A stretch of DNA of 64,000 nt from assembly GCF_003614975.1 (NCBI RefSeq), contig NZ_QZWI01000001.1, positions 496,001 through 560,000 on the forward strand, in the 5' to 3' direction. The number at the start of each line of letters is the position of its first letter. The stretch's first letter is position 1. Both the position numbers and the translations under genes were made by a program. Source of the stretch: Rahnella bruchi. Its GTDB lineage: Bacteria; Pseudomonadota; Gammaproteobacteria; Enterobacterales; Enterobacteriaceae. Shown here in pieces: positions 1 to 7,542 of the stretch. The notes under the pieces were generated by a model, which was not told the DNA's origin, made no database searches, and worked only from the letters and a program-made list of their open reading frames with translations.

Positions 1-299
1 GTGCCCGCAAACACAATCGCCAGCGTGATAGCAATCTGCGTGAAGTAATACTTAAACGGCCATTCAGAGACGTTATGCCAGACGAACATGCGCAGGAAAT
101 AACGCCCGACTTCGCGGGTGCCGCGCACCACTTCGCTCCACGGAATACCGAAATAGCTGAAGAAATAGACGTAATACAGCGCGATGGCGACTGCCAGTAT
201 CGCGAGATAACGCAGATAGCGGCGCTGGGCGGCGAACAAATGTCCGTGCTGCTGTTTCAGGCTGCTGACAACATGAGGTTCAAGTGCATCAGTTAACAT
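1..299 (-). CDS. phnE: Phosphonate-type ABC permease, second PhnE (3' part outside window)
   Basis: N-terminal 99 residues of an inner-membrane ABC permease; the rest lies beyond position 1. The start ATG shares one base with the stop of the preceding permease (TGATG), so the two are translationally coupled. The visible protein has a charged cytoplasmic start (MLTDALEPH), a first membrane segment at about residues 30-48 (LAILAVAIALYYVYFF), and the beginning of another segment at the window edge. The call rests on this topology and on its position as fourth gene of a phnC-phnD-phnE-phnE array. Two tandem PhnE subunits are known in several phosphonate, phosphite and 2-aminoethylphosphonate importers. 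The ligand cannot be read from this fragment. Confidence 0.8.
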   Translation of the reverse strand, partial: MLTDALEPHVVSSLKQQHGHLFAAQRRYLRYLAILAVAIALYYVYFFSYFGIPWSEVVRGTREVGRYFLRMFVWHNVSEWPFKYYFTQIAITLAIVFAG

Positions 300-1162
300 C
301 AGAAAGTGCCCTCCACGACGCGTTTGCGCAATTTACCGGAAAGGAAATCCATCGCCGACACCACCAGAATGATCAGCAGCAAGGTCATGCTGACCTGATC
401 ATAACGGTCCAGTTTAATCGACGTCATCAGCTCCTGCCCTATCCCTCCAGCTCCGACTAAGCCGAGGATCGTGGACTGGCGGAAGTTGATTTCAAGGCGC
501 ATAAAGCTGTAGGACAGAAAAATCGGTTTGACCTGCGGCCACATAGCGAAACGCATACGCTGCAAACGCCCTGCTCCGCAGGCTCTCAGGCCGCGCACCG
601 GCTTGTCCGATGCAGTTTCAATGGATTCGTAGAAGAGTTTGGTCAGGCTACCGACCGTATGTAACGTCAGCGCGATAAAGCCCGGAATAGCGCCGACGCC
701 AAAGGCCATAACGCACATCACCGCCCACGCCAGCTCAGGCATGGTGCGCAGAAAAGCGACAAAAGTACGGATGCTGAATTTCACCCATTTAGGGGAATCC
801 GTATTACCCGCGGCGAGAAATGCCAAAATAACCGCCAGCGCGGTTGATAATATCGTCGAGGATAACGCCAGCTGAATAGTTTCCCAAATTAGCGGCAACT
901 GAATATTAAGACGATATCCCCAATATGCCAGTGAGCCTTCTGTATGACCGTCAGCAAATAAAAGTGACCAGTGTAATACCGGCACCGTCTGACCAATATA
1001 ATCAAAGAAGCTAGGCGCGGAGACAATAATCGTTTTTAAATTAAGTTCGGAAACATTGCCTGACCACAAATATAACAACAGCATCAGCCCTGACCAGATC
1101 AGCGCCTCACGTTTTTGTTTTCCGCGGATCTGCTGGTAATAACGATTGAAGTCTTTATTCAA
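299..1162 (-). CDS. phnE: Phosphonate-type ABC permease, first PhnE
   Basis: Inner-membrane permease of 287 aa in an importer of the phosphonate class. Hydrophobic segments lie near residues 22-36, 78-115 (two), 133-160 and 250-275. The EAA-type cytoplasmic loop that contacts the ATPase is seen as RACGAGRLQRMRFAMWPQVKP at about residues 193-213, followed by the conserved GLVGAGGIGQELM near 235-247. The start is a TTG at 1162; no in-frame ATG occurs before residue 27, so TTG is the best choice. It follows phnD by 66 bp, with a GC-rich palindrome in the gap, and is coupled to a second phnE. Known for the family: the permease dimer carries phosphonate or phosphite-like ligands delivered by PhnD. 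Inferred: the two PhnE proteins form a heterodimer. Confidence 0.88.
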   Translation of the reverse strand: MNKDFNRYYQQIRGKQKREALIWSGLMLLLYLWSGNVSELNLKTIIVSAPSFFDYIGQTVPVLHWSLLFADGHTEGSLAYWGYRLNIQLPLIWETIQLALSSTILSTALAVILAFLAAGNTDSPKWVKFSIRTFVAFLRTMPELAWAVMCVMAFGVGAIPGFIALTLHTVGSLTKLFYESIETASDKPVRGLRACGAGRLQRMRFAMWPQVKPIFLSYSFMRLEINFRQSTILGLVGAGGIGQELMTSIKLDRYDQVSMTLLLIILVVSAMDFLSGKLRKRVVEGTF

Positions 1163-1196
1163 AATAATATTTCCGGTTTGCAGATGATAATCATTA

Positions 1197-1220
1197 TTCC
1201 TCCCCTTCGCAGGGGAGGAA
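1197..1220. repeat. GC-rich palindromic repeat (REP-like), single copy
   Basis: Perfect 9-bp inverted repeat TTCCTCCCC / GGGGAGGAA around TTCGCA, in the gap between phnD and phnE. The same core recurs at 4974, 16974, 27560-27670 and 35184. Its position inside an operon suggests it could stabilise the upstream phnD message or reduce read-through, as REP elements do elsewhere; that role is inferred. Confidence 0.8.
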
Positions 1221-1228
1221 GCAAAGGG

Positions 1229-2161
1229 TTAGCGACCGCCTTTAGTCAGCTCACGCTTCATATCAATAATCTGCTGATATTCAGCCAGGGACGTTTCGCC
1301 GATATGCTGTTTACCGCCAACTGCTTTCACGAAGCAGGCGTGATCTTCTTTGTCCAGTTTCTTGATAGCAGAAACCAGTTTGGCTTTGAAGGCCGGTGGC
1401 AGATCACTGCGCACTAAAATCGGGCCGTTAGGGATCAGCGGAGATTCCCAGATGATACGGATTTTCTTCATCAGGTCCGGATGGTCCATGCGGATCATGC
1501 GGTTGAATGCACCGGATGTATAACCGGTTTCGCGGTCGCCGATCATCGATGCCCAGGTGACTGCGCCTTCAAACTGACCGTTCAGCACGCCAAGAATATC
1601 CTGCTCATGGCCGCCGGAGAAGGTGACGCTGGAGAAGAAGTTGTTGTATTTGTTATCGGTGGTACCGCCAAATTCTTTCTTGAAAGTCTGGTTCGGGATC
1701 AGGTAACCAGAAGTTGAATCCGGGTCAGCGAAACCGAAAGATTTACCTTTCAGGTCAGATAATTTCTGATACGGGCTGTCGGCTTTAACGACCACAACAG
1801 AATGATAACCACGTGATTTGTCAGTATCGTCGATAACAATACCCACAAGGTCTACGGCTTTCGGGTTATTAATATAGACAGAGGCAAAAGACGAAGGTGA
1901 CATGCTTAATACCATATCTACTTTCTTGCCTAATAACCCCTGAATAACACCTGAGTAATCGGATGAATTACGCAGTTTGGTATCCACGTTTAATTCTTTA
2001 TCGAAAAAATCTTTCACACACTGATTATCGCCGATTTGTTGAGTCGCATTCTGGCCACCCAGAATACCTAAATTCAATTCTTTAGGAGCATCTTCTGCCA
2101 TACTGTGCATCGCGGTAAAAGAACCTGCTACGAAGACTGCCAGACGTAATAACTTCTTCAT
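1229..2161 (-). CDS. phnD: Phosphonate-type ABC transporter substrate-binding protein
   Basis: Periplasmic binding protein of 310 aa. It begins with a Sec signal (MKKLLRLAVFVAGSFTAMHSMA, then EDAPKEL). A longer reading frame exists upstream, but the ATG at 2161 places the signal peptide correctly. Family hallmarks seen are LNLGILGGQN after the signal, DMVLSMSPSSFASVY in the first lobe, GKSFGFADPDSTSGYLIPN near residue 135, and a C-terminal TSLAEYQQIIDMKREL. The DPDSTSGYL motif is the ligand-cradling segment typical of PhnD-like proteins that bind phosphonate or phosphite-like anions. It lies 68 bp after phnC. The exact ligand (phosphonate, phosphite or 2-aminoethylphosphonate) is not decided by sequence reading, and no C-P lyase or phosphonatase genes are visible in the window. 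Confidence 0.88.
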   Translation of the reverse strand: MKKLLRLAVFVAGSFTAMHSMAEDAPKELNLGILGGQNATQQIGDNQCVKDFFDKELNVDTKLRNSSDYSGVIQGLLGKKVDMVLSMSPSSFASVYINNPKAVDLVGIVIDDTDKSRGYHSVVVVKADSPYQKLSDLKGKSFGFADPDSTSGYLIPNQTFKKEFGGTTDNKYNNFFSSVTFSGGHEQDILGVLNGQFEGAVTWASMIGDRETGYTSGAFNRMIRMDHPDLMKKIRIIWESPLIPNGPILVRSDLPPAFKAKLVSAIKKLDKEDHACFVKAVGGKQHIGETSLAEYQQIIDMKRELTKGGR

Positions 2162-2229
2162 GTAATGATGACCTTGTGTAGATTGAGAGAAAGTAGAAAT
2201 AAGCACTGCAAAATAAATAACGTTATTGT

Positions 2230-3066
2230 TTAACTGTTTATTGCTTCGTGTTCTTCACCGTATAACTGATGCAAAATACCGTCAGTTAACTGATCCGGAT
2301 GACCGTCGAAAATAATTTGCCCTTTAGCTATGCCGATAACACGGGTGCAATAATCCTTCACCAGTTCAACCGAGTGCAGATTGACCATGACGGCGATATT
2401 TTCTTCACTGACTTTTTTCAGCGCATTCATAATGCGCAGCGTATTTTTCGGATCCAGCGACGCAACAGGCTCATCAGCCAGTAAGATTTTCGGGTTCTGC
2501 ATCAGGGCACGACAAATCGCCACGCGTTGCATCTGACCACCAGAGAGGTTTTCAGCACGCTGCAACGCATGAGGCAACATATGCAACCACTCAAGCAGTG
2601 AAATCGCACGGGCACGGTCTTCGTCGTCAAACTGATTGAAAAAAGATTTGAACGTTGAGGTATGGCTCAGGCGGCCCAGCAATACGTTGGTCAGCACATC
2701 AAGACGCGGAACCAGACAAAAATCCTGAAAAATCATTCCGCAGCCGGAGCGCCAGCGCCGCAGAGATTTACCGGTTAAACCCGCCAACTGCTGCTGTTCA
2801 CCGTTTTCGTAATGACACACTACACTACCTTCAGTGAGCGGAATGGTACCGTTCAGGACGTGCAACAGAGTCGATTTCCCTGCGCCAGACCGCCCGATCA
2901 CCGCCACAAACTCGCCCGCGTGTAGATCAAAATTGATGTCATTCAGAACGCGCTGACCTGATTTGTAGGATTTCACCAAGCCTTTCACGTCCAGAACTTT
3001 GTTCAAATGCTGTGGCCCGGTCTGAGGATATTCAGCCTGTGCCAGCTTGAGTTGAGCTTGCGCCAT
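2230..3066 (-). CDS. phnC: Phosphonate-type ABC transporter ATP-binding protein
   Basis: Cytoplasmic ATPase of 278 aa, first gene of the importer operon. It has Walker [10 protein letters not shown] (residues 58-66), Q-loop MIFQDF (111-116), signature LSGGQ (174-178), Walker B ILLADEP (194-200) and D-loop SLDPK, so it looks catalytically intact. An extra about 25 residues precede the fold ([14 protein letters not shown]), longer than the E. coli PhnC start. The ATG at 3066 has only a weak GAGA ribosome site; MAQAQ is still preferred because no better in-frame start precedes the core domain. It is divergent from dld, with 206 bp between them that contain Pho-box-like half-sites reading toward phnC. 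Confidence 0.9.
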   Translation of the reverse strand: MAQAQLKLAQAEYPQTGPQHLNKVLDVKGLVKSYKSGQRVLNDINFDLHAGEFVAVIGRSGAGKSTLLHVLNGTIPLTEGSVVCHYENGEQQQLAGLTGKSLRRWRSGCGMIFQDFCLVPRLDVLTNVLLGRLSHTSTFKSFFNQFDDEDRARAISLLEWLHMLPHALQRAENLSGGQMQRVAICRALMQNPKILLADEPVASLDPKNTLRIMNALKKVSEENIAVMVNLHSVELVKDYCTRVIGIAKGQIIFDGHPDQLTDGILHQLYGEEHEAINS

Positions 3067-3119
3067 GATGCTGTCTCTCGGTTGCTTTCATAATCTGGCG
3101 TTCATTAAGCGCGAGTTTT

Positions 3120-3159
3120 ATGACACATCAATGACGATTTAATGGACAGCGCATGACAA
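3120..3159 (-). promoter_or_regulatory. Putative PhoB-binding region upstream of phnC
   Basis: On the minus strand, two 7-mers spaced 11 bp apart (TCGTCAT and GTGTCAT, 3120-3137) match 11 of 14 positions of the CTGTCAT direct-repeat Pho box. Two further half-sites, CTGTCCAT (3142-3149) and TTGTCAT (3153-3159), lie just upstream with slightly irregular spacing. The block sits 54 bp before the phnC start, a sensible place for activation. PhoB control of phosphonate importers is well known; its action here is inferred. Confidence 0.5.
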
Positions 3160-3272
3160 AAATGCAACAGACTAAGTGAAATTACCTAACGAATATCCCG
3201 AATGGAGTTTAACTTAACAAGTATCATTTAAGTCCATGATTAGATGGCATCTCATTTACAAAGGAAGATGAA

Positions 3273-4964
3273 ATGGATAATCAGTCACTTATCGCCACGC
3301 TCAAAGAGATTGCTGGCACCCGTCATGTACTGACCGGAGACAGCAATACTGAGCGCTACCGCAAAGGATTTCGTTCGGGCGGCGGCAAAGCGCTGGCCGT
3401 GGTCTTCCCGCAAACGCTGCTGCAACAATGGCAGTTGCTCAAAGCCTGTATCGCCGCCGATAAAATCGTCATCATGCAGGCTGCCAATACCGGCCTGACC
3501 GAAGGCTCAACGCCAAGCGGCGATGATTATGACCGCGATATTGTCATTTTCAGCACCCTCAAACTTGATCAAATCCAGTTGCTCGACGGCGGTCATCAGG
3601 TGATCGGCTTTCCCGGAAGCACCCTCTATAAGCTGGAAAAAATTCTCAAACCTTACAACCGTGAACCGCATTCGGTGATTGGCTCATCGTGTATCGGTGC
3701 CTCAGTGGTCGGAGGAATTTGCAATAATTCAGGCGGGTCTCTGGTCAAACGCGGCCCCGCGTATACCGAAATGGCGCTTTATGCACAGATCGACGCGCAA
3801 GGTGAATTACGCCTGATTAATCATCTGGGGATTAATCTTGGCGAAACGCCGGAAGAAATCCTGACCCGTCTGGAAAAAGCCGATTATCTGGAAAGTGATA
3901 TTCTGCAAGATCAAGGTATTGCGTCTGATCATGATTATGCTGCACGGGTACGCGAAGTAGACGCTGATACGCCATCACGTTTTAATGCCGATGAGCGACG
4001 TTTGTTTGAAGCCTCAGGTTGTGCGGGTAAGCTGGCGGTATTTGCCGTACGACTGGATACTTTCCCGGCTGAAACTCAGCAGCAGGTATTTTATATCGGC
4101 ACCAATGACACGGCAGTGCTGACTGAATTACGCCGTCAGATCCTGCGTGATTTTGCCAATCTTCCGGTGGCAGGTGAATACATGCACCGGGATATTTTCG
4201 ATATCACTGAAATCTACGGCAAAGACACTTTCATGATGATCGATAAACTTGGCACCGACAAAATGCCGGACATGTTTACTGCCAAAGGGAAGTTTGATGC
4301 ACGCATCAGTAAGGTGCCTTTCCTGCCGAAAAACTTCAGCGACCGCGTGATGCAGTGCCTGAGCAAAGCCCTGCCAAATCACCTTCCACCACGCATGAAG
4401 CAGTACCGGGACCGTTTCGAGCATCACTTGCTGCTGAAAATGTCCGGCCCTGGGATAGACGAAGCCAGAACTTTCCTGACGCGATTCTTCAGTGATGGCC
4501 AGGGTGATTTCTTTATCTGCTCGGCTGACGAAGGTAAGAAAGCTTTCCTGCACCGCTTTGCCGCTGCGGGTGCTGCCGTGCGTTATCACGCAGTACATGA
4601 AAAAGAAGTGGAAGATATTCTGGCGCTGGATATCGCCTTACGTCGTAATGACCGCGACTGGTTCGAAACACTGCCGGAAGATATCGACAATCAGCTGGTG
4701 GCAAAACTGTATTACGGCCATTTCATGTGCCACGTTTTCCATCAGGATTATATTGTCAAAAAAGGCGCGAACAGTAAGGCCCTGAAGCACCGGATGCTTG
4801 AACTTCTGGATGCCAAAGGCGCGGAATATCCGGCCGAACACAACGTTGGCCATTTATATCTGGCGAAGCCGCATCTCAAAGAATTCTACCGGCAGGCCGA
4901 CCCGACTAACAGCTTCAATCCGGGGATTGGAAAAACCAGCAAGTTGAAAAACTGGCAGGATTAA
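3273..4964 (+). CDS. dld: Quinone-dependent D-lactate dehydrogenase
   Basis: Peripheral membrane FAD enzyme that oxidises D-lactate to pyruvate and passes electrons to the quinone pool. At 563 aa it is close to the 571 aa of the E. coli protein. The N-terminal FAD-binding (PCMH type) domain covers roughly residues 35-210 and includes the conserved GSSCIGASVVGG / ICNNSGG segment at 138-155. The C-terminal membrane-binding and substrate domain ends with the conserved PTNSFNPGIGKT. The ATG at 3273 is preceded by AAGGAAG at good spacing. It is transcribed alone, divergent from phnC, and ends just before a REP-like palindrome at 4974. Neighbourhood with yohC, yohP, pbpG and dusC parallels the E. 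coli dld region. Confidence 0.97.
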   Translation: MDNQSLIATLKEIAGTRHVLTGDSNTERYRKGFRSGGGKALAVVFPQTLLQQWQLLKACIAADKIVIMQAANTGLTEGSTPSGDDYDRDIVIFSTLKLDQIQLLDGGHQVIGFPGSTLYKLEKILKPYNREPHSVIGSSCIGASVVGGICNNSGGSLVKRGPAYTEMALYAQIDAQGELRLINHLGINLGETPEEILTRLEKADYLESDILQDQGIASDHDYAARVREVDADTPSRFNADERRLFEASGCAGKLAVFAVRLDTFPAETQQQVFYIGTNDTAVLTELRRQILRDFANLPVAGEYMHRDIFDITEIYGKDTFMMIDKLGTDKMPDMFTAKGKFDARISKVPFLPKNFSDRVMQCLSKALPNHLPPRMKQYRDRFEHHLLLKMSGPGIDEARTFLTRFFSDGQGDFFICSADEGKKAFLHRFAAAGAAVRYHAVHEKEVEDILALDIALRRNDRDWFETLPEDIDNQLVAKLYYGHFMCHVFHQDYIVKKGANSKALKHRMLELLDAKGAEYPAEHNVGHLYLAKPHLKEFYRQADPTNSFNPGIGKTSKLKNWQD

Positions 4965-4973
4965 CGCATCAAA

Positions 4974-4999
4974 CTCCCTCCCCTTCGCTGGGGAGGGAG
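4974..4999. repeat. GC-rich palindromic repeat after dld
   Basis: Perfect 10-bp arms CTCCCTCCCC / GGGGAGGGAG around TTCGCT, immediately downstream of dld and before the convergent yohC. It is the same core as the other dispersed palindromes in this window. It could act as an mRNA end-stabilising hairpin; no T-run follows, so it is not a standard terminator. Confidence 0.85.
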
Positions 5000-5021
5000 C
5001 AAAACCTCATCTCACAAGTCA

Positions 5022-5612
5022 TTAAAATAACTGTGTTCCGTAACCCCACATAATCACCGTCAGAGCCAGAAGTAGCTCTAATACCAGAACCCCCATTGCC
5101 AGCGTTGAACTCGAGAACAGGAACCCTTCGCGACGGTCGATATTGAGGAAATTAGGAATGCCGAGATACAACAGATATCCACTGTAACACAGCCCGATAA
5201 TACCGACGAACAGGCATAACCAGACCATTGGATAAAGCGCAACAAGCCCGCTGAGGAACATCGGCGTAGCAACGTAACCGGCAAACACAATGCAGCTGTT
5301 GAGTGACGGGCGGCTGTCATAACGTCGTGCCATCCAGTAGATTATGCGCCCCATCAGTGCGACAGCGGCGAGCATCAGAACATAGAATATAACGGCGATA
5401 TATGATGCGGTGATCATGGAAACCATCAGCTTCTGACCGTCACCGAAGTTCCAGCCCAACTGTGTTGTACCGATAAACGAACAGACGACCGGGATCAACG
5501 CCATTAAAAGAACATGGTGGGAATACACATGTGAAACGGTTTCCCGCTCACGCTGGATTTGCTGCAGTTCGGGACCAGGATGGGACATCAGTCCCCAGAC
5601 ATGATTTGCCAT
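5022..5612 (-). CDS. yohC: YIP1-family inner-membrane protein YohC
   Basis: Polytopic inner-membrane protein of 196 aa with no defined biochemical role. After a cytoplasmic start (MANHVWGLMSHPGPELQQIQRE) it shows about five hydrophobic segments, near residues 31-52, 64-90, 108-128, 131-152 and 170-192, typical of the Yip1 domain. Length matches E. coli YohC (195 aa). The reading frame extends 27 codons upstream, but MANHV is chosen because AGGGGG lies 8 bases before that ATG and the family begins there. It is convergent with dld. In E. coli the gene also sits next to pbpG and dld, so position supports the call. Confidence 0.88.
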   Translation of the reverse strand: MANHVWGLMSHPGPELQQIQRERETVSHVYSHHVLLMALIPVVCSFIGTTQLGWNFGDGQKLMVSMITASYIAVIFYVLMLAAVALMGRIIYWMARRYDSRPSLNSCIVFAGYVATPMFLSGLVALYPMVWLCLFVGIIGLCYSGYLLYLGIPNFLNIDRREGFLFSSSTLAMGVLVLELLLALTVIMWGYGTQLF

Positions 5613-5789
5613 GAAACACCCCCTTGTACGCCGAAAGCCGCCAGCGACGTGCAGTGATAGACCTTCGGGAATGCCCGTCATACAAAGGCACAAAGAAGGT
5701 GGCGACCTGTCTATATTATAGTCGTTAATGTCAGCTTTGCTGCTGCGCCCAACGCATCGAAATCAGCAATTGACCGCAGCATGCCGCCT

Positions 5790-6449
5790 TTAATGCATAA
5801 AGCGGGCGGCTGTAAATGTCACACCTACCAATACCAGCATCATGCTGATAATCCAGCGAGTCTGTTTGATCATAAGCCCGTAAAACATTGTCTGCATCGA
5901 AGTCATTGAAGTTTCGATCTTCTCAAAGCGCTCATCCATACGCTCAAACTGCTTATCAACCCTTTCAAACTGTTTATCGACCCGCTCAAACTGCTTATCG
6001 ACTCGTTCAAACTGCTTATCTATCTTTTCAAATTGCTTATCCACCTGGTCAAACTGTTTGTCGATATGTACAAAATGATCGTCAATTCTCAGCAGATGCC
6101 CGTCGATGCGGGAAATGCTCTGTTCCGTTTTTCCTACTCGCACACTGATATCTGTCACCGCGTCAGTGAGCGTGACCATTTGATATTCCAGTTTGCCGAC
6201 CCGGAGATTAGTATCGATGACGACTTCAGTCAGATGACTGACCTGCTGCTCCACTTTCTCTACACGCAGATTCAGTCCGGCAATTTCCTCACCGTTTTTG
6301 ATTCCTTGTTTTTCAATGTTGTTGATCTGATTTTGCATGAGCTTTTCCATGAGCAATTTTCCTTTGTGTTCTTCCGGCCATGCGTGGGCGCCGGGAAAAT
6401 AGAGCATCGGATTGACGGGCGAGATATCCATTGTGCTGAGCTGATACAT
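5790..6449 (-). CDS. Coiled-coil protein with C-terminal membrane anchor and heptad tandem repeats
   Basis: I do not recognise a named family for this 219-aa protein. From about residue 35 to 188 it is a continuous heptad coiled coil. The first part is irregular (NLRVEKVEQQVSHLTEVV); residues 129-180 are near-identical seven-residue units of the form VDKQFER, encoded by a 21-bp DNA repeat. A single hydrophobic segment at 199-217 (WIISMMLVLVGVTF) ends the protein, so it is likely a tail-anchored or inner-membrane-anchored rod. The ATG at 6449 has GAGGGA upstream; an internal start at MEKLMQNQ (residue 34) is possible. It is a single-gene unit between yohC and a pseudogene. Resemblance to holin-associated XhlA-type coiled-coil proteins is only architectural. 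Confidence 0.75.
   Translation of the reverse strand: MYQLSTMDISPVNPMLYFPGAHAWPEEHKGKLLMEKLMQNQINNIEKQGIKNGEEIAGLNLRVEKVEQQVSHLTEVVIDTNLRVGKLEYQMVTLTDAVTDISVRVGKTEQSISRIDGHLLRIDDHFVHIDKQFDQVDKQFEKIDKQFERVDKQFERVDKQFERVDKQFERMDERFEKIETSMTSMQTMFYGLMIKQTRWIISMMLVLVGVTFTAARFMH
5910..6065. repeat. 21-bp tandem repeat inside the coiled-coil gene
   Basis: About seven consecutive 21-bp units, each encoding one heptad (I/V-D-K-Q-F-E/D-R/K/Q). Three central units encode identical VDKQFER. Synonymous differences at third positions show that the units are not brand-new copies, but unit number could still vary between strains by slippage. Confidence 0.9.
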
Positions 6450-6516
6450 GGCTGTTGTCCCTCACATAAGCTTTCCCTGTTTAGAAATTCTTAATCTGAG
6501 GCGGAGTTTGCGCTGT

Positions 6517-6609
6517 ATGAATAACCATATCAAATCAATTTCCTTCTCGATTAACCTACTACTGCTTATGTATCTATGCTTCGAAAACTTACATTTGGAT
6601 GATGAATAA
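6517..6609 (+). CDS. Possible 30-aa hydrophobic small protein
   Basis: Short open frame starting MNNHIKSISFSINLLLLMYL and ending in an acidic NLHLDDE. The middle (residues 9-22) could span or dip into a membrane. A GGAG lies 9-10 bases before the ATG, a little farther than ideal. It sits alone in the gap between the coiled-coil gene and the dehydrogenase pseudogene. No homologue is recognised, and chance occurrence in AT-rich DNA is quite possible. Confidence 0.22.
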   Translation: MNNHIKSISFSINLLLLMYLCFENLHLDDE

Positions 6610-6615
6610 AACCAA

Positions 6616-6637
6616 CAAAAATAGCCTCTTACGAGGC
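6616..6637 (-). terminator. Intrinsic terminator downstream of the dehydrogenase remnant
   Basis: Hairpin GCCTC-TTAC-GAGGC (6624-6637), followed on the minus strand by TATTTTTGTT. It probably ended the operon whose decayed 3' gene stops at 6671. Confidence 0.6.
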
Positions 6638-6670
6638 CCTTTAAATTTAAATGCTTACGTTATTCTTCGT

Positions 6671-7278
6671 TTACTGCTGTGTGGGATTATGCAACGCCGA
6701 TGCGCCCTGCTGAGATTTACGGGCTTTGGCCACATCACCTTTACTGACCGCCGGAGCCTGATTTCCCCATGCGTTTCGGATGTATGTACTGACATCCGCC
6801 ATCTGCTGATCGGTCAGCTTCCAGCCAAACTCTGGCATATCCGCGCTGGTCGATTACTGACCGTTGCCGCACCCTGCCCGCCTTCATCAGCACATGCAGA
6901 ATGTTAGTCGGCTCGGTGGCCTGAACACCGTTATTGCCTTTCAGCGCAGGTACCCTATTTCGAACACCTTCACCCGAATTCTGGTGACAGGCGGCGCAGT
7001 TATCGGCGTAGAGATCTTTACCGTTGGCCATCGCAGAATTTGTTGCTAAAGGCACAGAGTCGTCTTTGCTCCAGTCACCTATGCCCTGACGGGTATGCAG
7101 ATAGCGGTTTACCGCGCTGGTTTTCGGATCATCGCCCATGCAGGCGCCGCCGGTTTATTGGCGGACGAACCGAATGGGTAATCCACAGCATACCGCCGGA
7201 GAAAATTTTGGCTTTAACCTTCAGCGCGGTGCTGAATAAAAGCACCGCCATAGAGGTCAGAAAATGTCTGCGCTTCAC
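6671..7278 (-). pseudogene. Remnant of a gluconate/sugar-acid dehydrogenase locus (small subunit 5' end joined to cytochrome c subunit 3' end)
   Basis: A GTG at 7278 with AGGAG upstream starts a twin-arginine-like leader (VKRRHFLTSMAVLLFSTAL), followed by IFSGGM. This is typical of the small subunit of membrane gluconate 2-dehydrogenases. The frame dies at 7129, while a neighbouring frame continues YPFGSSANKPAAPAW, pointing to a frameshift. From 7139 the reading switches to a c-type cytochrome tail with the haem motif CAACH (QNSGEGV follows), then shifts near 6888 (GGQGAATVSN) and again near 6852 (TSADMPEFGWKLTDQQM). It ends properly at a TAA (6671) after SQQGASALHNPTQQ. The large FAD subunit and most of the cytochrome are absent. 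The cytochrome part is sure; the small-subunit assignment is moderate. Confidence 0.7.
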
Positions 7279-7542
7279 GATACAGCTCCTGTTGAAGGGG
7301 CCTTACGGGTAAGTACCCGCATCTGTGGTGGGCTTTTATTTTGTGACGGAGATTATACGAAAATGGTAGGCGAAGTAAGATATTTTGTATCAATTGGTAC
7401 GTGATTTAAGTATTTTAAATCAATGTATTATTTAATTGGTATTGAGTTAGTACACTAATTAACAAATTTTTTCAGGCGAAAAAGACTGCACACCGGTTAA
7501 AAAATCATTAACGTAGAAACAGGCATTCCTCAGGAGAATCAC
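7279..7542. other. AT-rich gap between dehydrogenase remnant and racemase-like gene
   Basis: 264 bp without a convincing gene. The part from about 7325 is strongly AT-rich, with scattered ATTGGTA repeats (7395, 7435) and several possible -10 hexamers. It likely holds the promoter of the downstream + strand gene. I see no clear operator or terminator. Confidence 0.5.

Noticed and set aside
3273-4964. Several open frames of 60-156 codons on the opposite strand or other frames within dld
   Set aside because: They lie wholly inside a clear, conserved gene and show no family motifs or ribosome sites; shadows of its codon bias.
6599-6907. A 102-codon + strand frame across the dehydrogenase remnant
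   Set aside because: It is antisense to the cytochrome c remnant and has no family features.
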